From: an uncultured Prevotella sp.
GTDB taxonomy: Bacteria; Bacteroidota; Bacteroidia; Bacteroidales; Bacteroidaceae
Direction: 5' to 3'
Length of the DNA stretch: 11,464 nt
NCBI GenBank assembly: GCA_947303825.1
Contig: CAMYZK010000046.1
Span: 1 to 11,464, forward strand
Shown: positions 1-7,258 of the stretch, in pieces
Numbering within the stretch: the first letter of the stretch is position 1
Layout of the letters: every line of letters starts with the position of its first letter
Program-made: the position numbers and the translations under genes
The notes under the pieces: generated by a model
Seen by the model: the letters and a program-made list of their open reading frames with translations, nothing else
Told to the model about the DNA's origin: nothing
Database searches by the model: none

Positions 1-5
1 TTCTG

Positions 6-94
6 AGGTTTTGAGGTTCAAGGTCGCTATGCTTTCAGGTCTTTAGGTGATATCACCTCATAACCTTAATACCTCACGACCTTACAACCTGATA
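6..94. repeat. Inverted array of AGGT/ACCT octads after nqrA
   Basis: The tetramer AGGT occurs at 6, 14, 21, 37 and 45, and its complement ACCT at 55, 63, 71, 79 and 87. The ACCT copies are spaced exactly 8 nt apart, each followed by four variable bases. The AGGT copies follow nearly the same period, with one 7-nt step and one absent unit near 29. The two halves meet in the perfect 14-bp palindrome AGGTGATATCACCT (45-58). About that centre, AGGT at 45, 37 and 21 pair in register with ACCT at 55, 63 and 79, and 20-26 pairs with 77-83 over 7 bp. The array ends at the base next to the nqrA stop codon (95-97), so it lies in the nqrA 3' region and would fold in RNA from either strand. Its role is unknown; mRNA end, stability element or dispersed genomic repeat are all possible. 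I do not recognise it as a named family. Confidence 0.8.
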
Positions 95-1450
95 TTATGC
101 GTTTTCTTTTCTTAAGTTGTTAAGACCCTCACGGACAATTCGTTGCAGTTCGAGCTTCGAGGAATCCACGAACTCAGCCAGCGCAAAGTCCTCAGGGCTC
201 ACCTCGTAGATGCCCAGCTGCTCCATCTTGTCGATGTCGCCCGTGATGATGGCCTTGATGAGGTACTCGCCATAGATATCCATCGGCAGCACGCGGTCGT
301 ATTCGCCACTCATAATGATGTGACGCTCACCACCTTTTACACGGGCATCGATTGCATATTCCTTCTTCTTACCGAAGAGCCAAGAGAAATAGCTGCGGTT
401 CACGGAGAACTGCTTCAGTCGCGGCATAGCCCAGCCCAGCATCTCATCGGCATCGTCGCCCTCGGGAATGATGGTAATCTCTGACGAGTGAGCCCCGAGG
501 AACCCGTCCTTTGTAGTCTGGCGACCGGTAAGCACATTGCCGTTAATGATGCGCACATGACGATCCTGGTCATAGCTGTTGGCGAGCAACGTCTGTAGCT
601 CCTGACCGACAAGCATATCCACATGACAAGGTTTCTTAACCTCGCTGCCGCATAAGGCCACTGTACGGGTAAGGTTTACCCTGCCCGTGTTGAACAGGCG
701 GCCAATGAAGAGGACAACAGTAGGGTCGCCAATAGTCCACACCATCTCTCCCTTGTTTACCGGCTCGATGTGGTTCACCTGCACACCTACATTTCCCGCA
801 GGGCAGGGACCGTCGAAGACTGCCACTTCCACCCCGTTAAGGGTTGAGATTTGCGAGATGAGAGAGGAGTCTCTGCCCACACCTACAAACACCTTGGTAA
901 TCTTAGAGAGAGCCTTCAGTCCGGTAAGGAAGTCCTGTTCCTGACCTTTCACCTCATACTCGAAGTCGCAGGCCAGTGGTTTGTCTCTCAGTGCCGACAC
1001 AAAGATGTTCTTGGGACGTCCTGGAATGGTGGTGATGGCGTATGGCAGCTGGTTGATGTATCCCAGCAGGCCTGCCTCCAAGATGTGCTCGAAGACTTTT
1101 ATGCCCTCCATCTTTTCCACGTCCTTCTTACCATAGTCTACATACGTCTGCTCCTTGTCGGCTTCCACCTTTATGCAGAGCACCTTTCTGCGTTCACCAC
1201 GCTCAATGGCAGTAACCTTACCGCTGACAGGCGAGGCAAACTTCATCAGGGGGTACAGCTTGTTTACGAACAAAGCTTCCCCGGCTTTCACGACATCGCC
1301 TTCTTTCACGACAACCTTCGGAGTAACACCCTCGAAGTCGTCTGGAACAAGAGCAAAATGCCCGTTAGACTTCAGATTGAGTTTCTCCTCAGATGCCTTG
1401 CCTTTAAGATTAATGTCTAAGCCTTTTCTTAGCTTATAAACAACTGACAT
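95..1450 (-). CDS. nqrA: Na+-translocating NADH:quinone reductase subunit A
   Basis: This is NqrA, a peripheral subunit of the six-subunit Na+-NQR complex, which passes electrons from NADH to quinone and pumps Na+ across the inner membrane. The 451-residue length fits the family. Residues about 27-95 form the biotinyl/lipoyl-like sandwich seen in NqrA and RnfC, with the signatures VKEGDVVKAGEALF (48-61) and FASPVSGKV (71-79). The family motif reads GPCPAGNVG at 214-222, where proteobacterial NqrA usually has GPHPAG. There is no signal peptide or membrane segment, as expected for a cytoplasmic-face subunit. The start is the ATG at 1450-1448, giving the typical N-terminus MSVVYKLRKGLDI; no Shine-Dalgarno is visible. 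In most genomes nqrA leads an nqrABCDEF operon, so nqrB would be expected left of position 1, but at least 94 bp follow the stop without a gene. A -7 box lies at 1498-1505. The assignment is secure. Confidence 0.96.
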   Translation of the reverse strand: MSVVYKLRKGLDINLKGKASEEKLNLKSNGHFALVPDDFEGVTPKVVVKEGDVVKAGEALFVNKLYPLMKFASPVSGKVTAIERGERRKVLCIKVEADKEQTYVDYGKKDVEKMEGIKVFEHILEAGLLGYINQLPYAITTIPGRPKNIFVSALRDKPLACDFEYEVKGQEQDFLTGLKALSKITKVFVGVGRDSSLISQISTLNGVEVAVFDGPCPAGNVGVQVNHIEPVNKGEMVWTIGDPTVVLFIGRLFNTGRVNLTRTVALCGSEVKKPCHVDMLVGQELQTLLANSYDQDRHVRIINGNVLTGRQTTKDGFLGAHSSEITIIPEGDDADEMLGWAMPRLKQFSVNRSYFSWLFGKKKEYAIDARVKGGERHIIMSGEYDRVLPMDIYGEYLIKAIITGDIDKMEQLGIYEVSPEDFALAEFVDSSKLELQRIVREGLNNLRKENA

Positions 1451-1497
1451 AATATTATTAAATAGTATTTTGTAAAGCCTTTTTTACCAATCGCGTG

Positions 1498-1505
1498 CAA
1501 AATTA
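1498..1505 (-). promoter_or_regulatory. Bacteroidetes -7 box for nqrA
   Basis: Read on the minus strand this is TAATTTTG, a full match to the Bacteroidetes housekeeping -7 element TAnnTTTG. It lies 47 bp upstream of the nqrA start codon, predicting a leader of about 40 nt. A convincing TTTG -33 element at the usual 19-21 bp spacing is not visible; the nearest TTG is 16 bp away. The -7 call rests on consensus and position only. Confidence 0.6.
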
Positions 1506-1570
1506 ATAAAAATTAGTAATACAAGGAAAAAATATTTTTTTAAAAATGGCATGGATAGAAGTTTTTATCG

Positions 1571-1578
1571 TAATTTTG
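1571..1578 (+). promoter_or_regulatory. Bacteroidetes -7 box for tamB
   Basis: TAATTTTG matches TAnnTTTG and lies 51 bp upstream of the tamB GTG start, so the leader would be about 45 nt. No clear -33 TTTG stands about 20 bp upstream. Together with the nqrA box it makes the 10-bp inverted repeat TGCAAAATTA (1496-1505) / TAATTTTGCA (1571-1580). The rest of the 179-bp intergenic region is A/T-rich and shows no other recognisable site. Confidence 0.6.
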
Positions 1579-1629
1579 CAAAACGAATAACAGCATGCAA
1601 GTATTATTGCAACATCCACTTAGCGAATT

Positions 1630-4600
1630 GTGAAGATATTAAAGCACATTATCAACTACACTATATGGAGTCTCCTGGCTTTATATATTATGCTGATAGT
1701 AGCCATACAGCTTCCTTTCGTTCAGCAGAAGATAGCATCGGCTGTTTCCAGTGCATTATCAGAGAAGCTGGGTACCAAGGTAAGTGTGGAACGTGTAGAC
1801 CTGGGCCTTCTGAATCGCCTGGTCATCGACGATGTCGTGATATACGACCAAAAAGACAAAGCCATGCTAAGTTCGCGCCGACTGTCGGTGAAGATGGAAC
1901 TGCTGCCATTACTCAATGGCGATTACAACGTTTCTTCAGCTCAATTGTTCGGTACGCATCTCAATTTGTATCGTGCCGATTCCGCATCGCAGGCAAACTA
2001 CCAGTTTGCCTTAGATTCATTGTCAACACCCGACAAGAAAGAACCGTCAAAACTAAATCTAAAGTTGGGGTCACTCATTGTCCGCGACTTGTCAATAGAC
2101 TACAACCAGCAAGACATACCATTAACACCAGGAAGGCTCAACCTGCATCACCTTAGCCTAAAAGACATTAGTGCCCACATATCGTTGCGCACCCTCACTC
2201 CTGACTCCATAGATCTTAACGTAAGGCGCTTCGCCATGTCTGAACAGTCAGGACTCAACATCAAGCAACTCTCATTCAAGCTGGCTGGCAACCGTTCCGA
2301 GGCATCACTATGCGATATGCGTCTGACACTTCCCGGTTCGTCGCTTGCCATAGACACCGTGAACGCATCTTTTACCAAAGAGATGAGTCTGGCTTCTGCA
2401 AAAACAAGCACCACCCTGGCACATGCCACCATAGACCTGAAAGACTTGGCACCCATTCTTCCCGCCAACGTGCCTACAAATCATATCATTAACACTAACA
2501 TTGCCCTTGGAGGCACCATCGACAGTCTGGAATGGCAATGCCCTTTCCTTAATACAAGCGACGGAAGTCTTACCATTGAGAGCAACGGAAGGTGGTCGAA
2601 GCATGGTCTGTCGGAAGCAACAATCGGACGGCTATACATAGACCAAAGCCTGATAACAGAACTAAGCCCACAGCTGCCTGCCAATGTAAAGAACTATGTG
2701 GAGCGCATTGGCAACATAGACATGAAGGCAAGCATAGAACTGCCTACCCCAAAAAGAATATACTCTAATGGAACAGTAGAGACAGGTATAGGGCGACTCA
2801 CCTGGGCAGGCCATACCGACAATAACATCTCACAGTGGCAAGCCAGCGTATCTACCGACAGTATCAGCCTTGGCACACTCCTAGACATCCCTTCTTTAGG
2901 AAACATGGCAGCAAGCATTGAGCTAACAGGCAACGGGACGTTGATAGGACTAAAAGGGAATATTGCAAAAATACAGTATAACGGATACGACTACCACAAC
3001 CTTTCTGTCAATGGCACGTATGGAAGCATGAGCATCAACGGCAAGCTCGACATTGACGACCCCAATCTCACCGCTAGCCTAGAAGGTGAAACAAACAGGC
3101 TGGCAACTGGAAGGCATGTCAAAATGACGGGCAAGGTAGAGACAATAACCCCAAAGGCCCTGAACATCTCCAACCGGTGGAACGAAGCCAAGTTCAAGGC
3201 CAATGTAAATGCTGATTTCACAGCATCATCATTAGCCGACATACAGGGCGACATTGACCTCAACAACTTCATAATGACCGACAACGACTCGGTCAGTTTC
3301 AGTCTGGACAAGCTACACATCAATGCCAATGCCAGCGACGGCACACACTACTACCAAATGACAAGCGATTTCGGCAGCATACTGCTTCAAGGGTATGTGA
3401 GCCTAGCCACCTTGCCTCAGAGCCTTTCAGCAATAATGCCGAACAATGCCAACGGCAAGCGTAAGGGCGACAACAACTTCACCATATCAGCCCATCTTAC
3501 AGACAGCAAGTGGATCCAGAGGCTCCTCGGCATAGACCTTAAGCTTGACGGACAGCTGAAAATGGATGCCAAGGTTGACGACGCAAGAGAGATAGTGGAG
3601 ATAGATGCCAGCGCGCCATCCTTTGCCTATGGCTCAGCATCATTCAAGAATGCCATGATTAACATGAGGAACAAGGGTGACAGCACCCAATGTAATTTGG
3701 AACTCACTCACCTCACGGCAAAGGGAAACCCCATCTTCCTCAATCTTCAGGCAAACACCCAGCCAGGCGGAGCACTCGCCTCATCGCTGGCTCTAACTAC
3801 CGACAATGCCGACGGAGGCACCATCCATACTGTTACTACTCTATACGACAACGACAACGGCATTCGTGAAGCCCATGCCCGTGTGCTGCCGTCGGTGCTC
3901 AAGGCCAGGGGGTCTGTATGGGAAGTGCAGCCCTGCGACATAGTATATTCGGAAAAGCGCCTGCTGATAGACCACTTCACCATGCAACACAATGACGAAT
4001 ACCTTACCATAGACGGCATTGCCTCAACACAGCTGCGCGACACACTTAAAGTAGATTTTCAAGGTATAGACATATCATACCTGCTCGACTTGGCAAACTT
4101 CAGGGCTGTCAAGTTTGGAGGCAAGGCAGATGGTCAGGCACAACTATGCCAAGCCTTCAGCAATTTCTCGGCCAAAGGCGACATCGCCATCGACAGATTC
4201 TTCTTCCAACAGGCACCAATGGGCTCGTTGGAAGCCCATGCCGAGTGGAAGCCTAACGACAAACAGATTGAACTGGAAGCATTCATTGATGCCGGACCCG
4301 ACTCGCTTACCTTCGTAAACGGATTCATCTCCCCACCTCGCAAGGAACTCGGACTCGACATCATGGCACGCGGCTCGAACATCGGATTCGTACACTCGTT
4401 TACAAAGAGTTTCTTAAAGAACATCTCAGGTCAAGCTTACGGAGACCTGCACCTTGGCGGACCACTTAAAAGCCTTAACCTGACAGGCAATGTTACAGTA
4501 AGCGGACAGGCATCGGTAACACCGCTGGGCACCACATACACCTTCAGTGAAGACACTGTATTCCTATCTCCCGGCACTATAGCATTCCGCAATTTCACCG

Positions 4601-5997
4601 TCAACGACCGTGACAACCACCACGGCACGCTCAACGGTGCTATCAGCCATACCCATTTCAAGAATATCACATTCAACCTCTCAGCCGATGCCAGCAACCT
4701 GCTGGTCTACAACTTCCCAATGACCGAAAACGGAGGAGCAATAGGAGGAACGGTGTGGGCCGATGGACATGCTGACATGCACGGGCGGCCAGGCGAGGTG
4801 CTGATAGACTGTGATGTCATACCCTCACCATCTTCGGTGTTTATCTATAACGCTGCCAATCCCGACGGCATAAGCAGACAGCAGTTTATTACATGGGGAG
4901 AGGACAGACCGTTGTCATCCGAAAGAGGCACAATAGCCACTGCCCACAAACCGAACGAAGCCCCATCAGGGGCAGCGGGAGGAGCTTCGCGCGGAGACCT
5001 TAGGATGAACCTGCGTATCAATGCCACACCCGAAGCCACACTGCGCCTGCTCATGGATCAGAATTCTGGCGATGTCATCTCACTGCAAGGCAATGGTACG
5101 CTTAGGGCTTCCTACTACAACAAGGGCGCTTTCCAGATGTTCGGCACCTACAACATTGAGGGAGGTGTTTACAGCATGACTATACAAAACATTCTGAAAA
5201 AGAACTTCAGCTTCCAGCCAGGAAGCTCGATAGTCTTCGGAGGAGACCCACTGCAGGCAGCTCTGCATCTGAAAGCTCTCCACACGGTAAACGGCGTGTC
5301 GCTTTCCGATCTCGGGCTAGGCAACTCGTTCACCAGCAACACCATACGCGTAAACTGTCTTATGAACATACTGGGCTCCGCCGGTGAACCCAGTGTAGAG
5401 TTCGACCTCGAAATGCCAACCCTCAACAATGAGGAACAGCAGATGATACGTTCCATCATAACAAGTGAACAAGAGCTGAACCAGCAAGTGGTATATCTGC
5501 TAGGAATAGGACGCTTCTACACCCAAGGAGCAAACAACGCATCCTCACAAGCCTATGGGCAGACCGAGCTAGCCATGCAGAGCCTTCTCTCAGGAACGGT
5601 ATCCTCACAGATAAACCAGCTGCTGTCGCAAGTAGTAAAAAACGACGACTGGAACTTTGGTGCCAATATCTCCACAGGCAACGAGGGCTGGCACAACGCC
5701 GAATATGAAGGACTGGTTAGCGGACGCATGCTCACCGGCAGACTACTACTCAACGGACAGTTCGGGTATAGAGACAATGCCACCCAAGCCACGCCTTCGT
5801 TTATCGGAGACTTCGACATCCGCTACCTGCTAACACCCAACGGCAGTCTGGCACTGAAAGCCTACAACCAAACCAACAACAGATACTTCACCCACTCATC
5901 ACTCAACACCCAAGGTATTGGCATCATCATGAAAAAAGATTTCAATGGCCTGCGAGATCTTTTCAGCATTAGAAGGAAAAAGAACGAAAACCGCTGA
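1630..5997 (+). CDS. tamB: TamB-like translocation/assembly module protein (AsmA/DUF490 superfamily)
   Basis: This 1455-residue protein belongs to the AsmA/TamB group: inner-membrane-anchored, long beta-groove proteins that span the periplasm, help outer-membrane protein insertion and are implicated in phospholipid transport. Residues about 8-31 form one N-terminal membrane anchor with a short cytoplasmic start (MKILKHI). The family opening follows: LPFVQQKIASAVSSALSEKLG and then a D-rich VIDDVVIYDQKDKA segment. Most of the rest is repetitive beta-strand-like sequence. The C-terminal TamB domain occupies roughly 1010-1440, with the conserved stretch G1154 to about 1213 (GNGTLRASYYNKG, FSFQPGSSIVFGGDP). 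A small Gly/Ala/Ser-rich linker (APSGAAGGASRG) lies near 1110-1125. The GTG at 1630 is chosen because an in-frame TAG is at 1621-1623 and the next Met, residue 21, would destroy the anchor. In Bacteroidetes the usual outer-membrane partner is the BamA-like lipoprotein TamL; it is not in this window. tamB appears to be monocistronic, divergent from nqrA and convergent with the GH43 gene. Confidence 0.9.
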   Translation: MKILKHIINYTIWSLLALYIMLIVAIQLPFVQQKIASAVSSALSEKLGTKVSVERVDLGLLNRLVIDDVVIYDQKDKAMLSSRRLSVKMELLPLLNGDYNVSSAQLFGTHLNLYRADSASQANYQFALDSLSTPDKKEPSKLNLKLGSLIVRDLSIDYNQQDIPLTPGRLNLHHLSLKDISAHISLRTLTPDSIDLNVRRFAMSEQSGLNIKQLSFKLAGNRSEASLCDMRLTLPGSSLAIDTVNASFTKEMSLASAKTSTTLAHATIDLKDLAPILPANVPTNHIINTNIALGGTIDSLEWQCPFLNTSDGSLTIESNGRWSKHGLSEATIGRLYIDQSLITELSPQLPANVKNYVERIGNIDMKASIELPTPKRIYSNGTVETGIGRLTWAGHTDNNISQWQASVSTDSISLGTLLDIPSLGNMAASIELTGNGTLIGLKGNIAKIQYNGYDYHNLSVNGTYGSMSINGKLDIDDPNLTASLEGETNRLATGRHVKMTGKVETITPKALNISNRWNEAKFKANVNADFTASSLADIQGDIDLNNFIMTDNDSVSFSLDKLHINANASDGTHYYQMTSDFGSILLQGYVSLATLPQSLSAIMPNNANGKRKGDNNFTISAHLTDSKWIQRLLGIDLKLDGQLKMDAKVDDAREIVEIDASAPSFAYGSASFKNAMINMRNKGDSTQCNLELTHLTAKGNPIFLNLQANTQPGGALASSLALTTDNADGGTIHTVTTLYDNDNGIREAHARVLPSVLKARGSVWEVQPCDIVYSEKRLLIDHFTMQHNDEYLTIDGIASTQLRDTLKVDFQGIDISYLLDLANFRAVKFGGKADGQAQLCQAFSNFSAKGDIAIDRFFFQQAPMGSLEAHAEWKPNDKQIELEAFIDAGPDSLTFVNGFISPPRKELGLDIMARGSNIGFVHSFTKSFLKNISGQAYGDLHLGGPLKSLNLTGNVTVSGQASVTPLGTTYTFSEDTVFLSPGTIAFRNFTVNDRDNHHGTLNGAISHTHFKNITFNLSADASNLLVYNFPMTENGGAIGGTVWADGHADMHGRPGEVLIDCDVIPSPSSVFIYNAANPDGISRQQFITWGEDRPLSSERGTIATAHKPNEAPSGAAGGASRGDLRMNLRINATPEATLRLLMDQNSGDVISLQGNGTLRASYYNKGAFQMFGTYNIEGGVYSMTIQNILKKNFSFQPGSSIVFGGDPLQAALHLKALHTVNGVSLSDLGLGNSFTSNTIRVNCLMNILGSAGEPSVEFDLEMPTLNNEEQQMIRSIITSEQELNQQVVYLLGIGRFYTQGANNASSQAYGQTELAMQSLLSGTVSSQINQLLSQVVKNDDWNFGANISTGNEGWHNAEYEGLVSGRMLTGRLLLNGQFGYRDNATQATPSFIGDFDIRYLLTPNGSLALKAYNQTNNRYFTHSSLNTQGIGIIMKKDFNGLRDLFSIRRKKNENR

Positions 5998-6035
5998 CAG
6001 GCACTTTTCAAGAACCATTGTCCCTTTCACTCCGT

Positions 6036-6048
6036 CCGACAAAGTCGG
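6036..6048. terminator. Small hairpin between convergent tamB and GH43 genes
   Basis: CCGAC and GTCGG form a 5-bp G/C-rich stem with an AAA loop in the 61-bp gap between the two convergent stop codons. Its position suits a bidirectional terminator, but there is no following T-run on either strand and the stem is short, so it may be chance. Confidence 0.25.
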
Positions 6049-6058
6049 CTCACTCACA

Positions 6059-7123
6059 CTATTCAAGTAGCCTTACTGTTGGCCACCCATCATCCGTCCA
6101 TACTACGGGGCGCTGGATGAGAATGCTGGCACCGTTCATCTTGGCAGAATAACCGTGGCAGATGAAAAGCGTCTTACCCGAGGGCGTGTCGTAAACTGCG
6201 CAGTGACCGGCAGCTTCATACTCTCTTTTGTCGCCTTCCAACAGCAGTTCTCCCCCACCCTCGGTCATAAGTCTTCCCTTTCTGTCAGTGTAAGGACCGT
6301 CAACGCTACGTGACCGACCTACCGCTATGCGGTAGGTACTTTTTGAGCCTCGGCAGCAATAGTCCCACGACACGAAGAGGTAATACCACCCGTTGTGCTT
6401 CAGTATGAAGGGGGCTTCAATGGCGTTGCGGCCTGCATAGCGTGATGTGGGGTTGGGGTCAGCGCTTAGCGTGTCACGCAGGGCAACACGCCGGGCAATG
6501 GTTTTAGGTATAGAGCCCAAAGCTAAGGAGTCTCCACTATTGTCTTTGCCAACCTTAACTGCATTTAAACGGGCTACCTGTATACCATCCCAGAAAGACC
6601 CCCATGCTAGCCATAGCTCATCGTTGTCACCGACGACAAAGGCTGGGTCGATGGCATTCCAATTGTCGCGGTCTCCACGCGAGGCGACAAGGCATCCTTT
6701 GTCGTTCCATGCTCCGTCAAGGCGGCTGGCAGTCATCAGACCTATGGCCGACGTATTCTTACCAAAGGTGCTACAGCTGTATGCCAGCAGCCATCGGCCG
6801 TTCCAGCGCACTATGTCGGGAGCCCAGACATGACCCTGGAAGCCAGGCACCGAGTCGCGTGTCCATTCAGGAATATGCTCAATAAAGGGTGTAGGCTGCA
6901 CCACCCATGTTGTCTGATTACGAGAAGTTGCCCACTGAAGACCGTGACCGGTAGAGAGCAGGTAACAGGTACCATCCTCCCATGCCATTACGGGGTCGTG
7001 AACCATAATGGTATCCGTGACAAAGGCCATCTGCCTGCCATGATGAGAGCGTCGGCCGGGCTGAGAAGCCATCTGCAAAGGCAAAAGCAGCAGTATAGCA
7101 GGAATAATCCTTGTTAGTTTCAT
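6059..7123 (-). CDS. Secreted glycoside hydrolase family 43, endo-arabinanase-like
   Basis: The 354-residue product is a five-bladed propeller GH43 enzyme, most like endo-1,5-alpha-L-arabinanases that cut the arabinan backbone. Residues 1-20 are a Sec signal peptide (hydrophobic IIPAILLLLPL, probable cleavage near MAS/Q); there is no lipobox Cys, so a periplasmic or released enzyme is expected. The catalytic triad appears present: D43 in VHDPVMAW (general base), D159 in NAIDPAF (pKa modulator) and E236 in NAIEAPFI (general acid). WAPDI at 100-104 and the subgroup signature SWDYCCRG followed by STYRIAVGRS (252-271) are typical of arabinanases; H307 in GHCAVYD is the probable His that helps hold the active-site metal or water. 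The ATG at 7123 gives an intact signal peptide and sits about 15 nt after the predicted transcript start. Its divergent HTCS neighbour is the likely regulator. Exo-arabinanase or arabinofuranosidase activity is the main alternative; GH43 substrate calls from sequence are fallible. Confidence 0.9.
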   Translation of the reverse strand: MKLTRIIPAILLLLPLQMASQPGRRSHHGRQMAFVTDTIMVHDPVMAWEDGTCYLLSTGHGLQWATSRNQTTWVVQPTPFIEHIPEWTRDSVPGFQGHVWAPDIVRWNGRWLLAYSCSTFGKNTSAIGLMTASRLDGAWNDKGCLVASRGDRDNWNAIDPAFVVGDNDELWLAWGSFWDGIQVARLNAVKVGKDNSGDSLALGSIPKTIARRVALRDTLSADPNPTSRYAGRNAIEAPFILKHNGWYYLFVSWDYCCRGSKSTYRIAVGRSRSVDGPYTDRKGRLMTEGGGELLLEGDKREYEAAGHCAVYDTPSGKTLFICHGYSAKMNGASILIQRPVVWTDDGWPTVRLLE

Positions 7124-7144
7124 TTCGAATAGTTTTTATTGCTG

Positions 7145-7152
7145 CAAAGGTA
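7145..7152 (-). promoter_or_regulatory. Bacteroidetes -7 box for the GH43 gene
   Basis: The minus strand reads TACCTTTG, a full match to TAnnTTTG, 21 bp upstream of the GH43 ATG, predicting a leader of only about 15 nt. The expected -33 zone is an A-run rather than TTTG; a poor -33 would fit a promoter that depends on an activator, although that is inference. Confidence 0.65.
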
Positions 7153-7225
7153 TACATTTTTAGTGTTTTTTCAGTGAGCAAACAAAAAAAAAGACCTGTT
7201 TTTTATTATATTTATAAAAAATGTG

Positions 7226-7233
7226 TATCTTTG
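7226..7233 (+). promoter_or_regulatory. Bacteroidetes -7 box for the HTCS gene
   Basis: TATCTTTG matches TAnnTTTG and ends 25 bp before the ATG at 7259. Upstream at -33 spacing there is a T-tract (7199-7204) instead of TTTG. The box lies inside the reading frame that would be opened by the GTG at 7223, which rules that GTG out as the real start. Confidence 0.65.
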
Positions 7234-7258
7234 CATCAAAATTAGAGTTACCATAACA

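Larger units (their letters stand above)
7143..7235. repeat. Inverted promoter-core repeats between GH43 and HTCS genes
   Basis: The minus-strand copy (7161-7143) and the plus-strand copy (7217-7235) agree at 17 of 19 positions, consensus AAAAATGTRTAYCTTTGCA. Each contains the -7 box of its own gene, but the match extends 8 bases upstream, beyond the promoter consensus. The arms are 55 bp apart. Between them, AGTG preceded by a T-run occurs twice (7162 and 7173), 11 bp apart on the same face of the helix, next to the GH43 core. These are candidate binding sites for the HTCS AraC-type domain; the role is inferred. Confidence 0.5.

Noticed and set aside
851..1420. 189-codon plus-strand frame antisense to nqrA
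   Set aside because: It mirrors nqrA codons; the product has no domain and no promoter-like element precedes it.
1551..2156. 201-codon plus-strand frame overlapping the tamB start
   Set aside because: It begins upstream of the tamB -7 box, has no recognisable domain and lies in another frame of the clear TamB N-terminus.
1630..5997. Possible horizontally acquired or fused giant gene
   Set aside because: Length, single N-terminal anchor and C-terminal domain are normal for TamB in Bacteroidetes, and no base-composition break or mobile-element remnant is seen at its ends.
6918..7181. Minus-strand frame beginning upstream of the GH43 gene
   Set aside because: It overlaps the GH43 signal peptide in another frame and starts before the predicted transcript start at about 7138.
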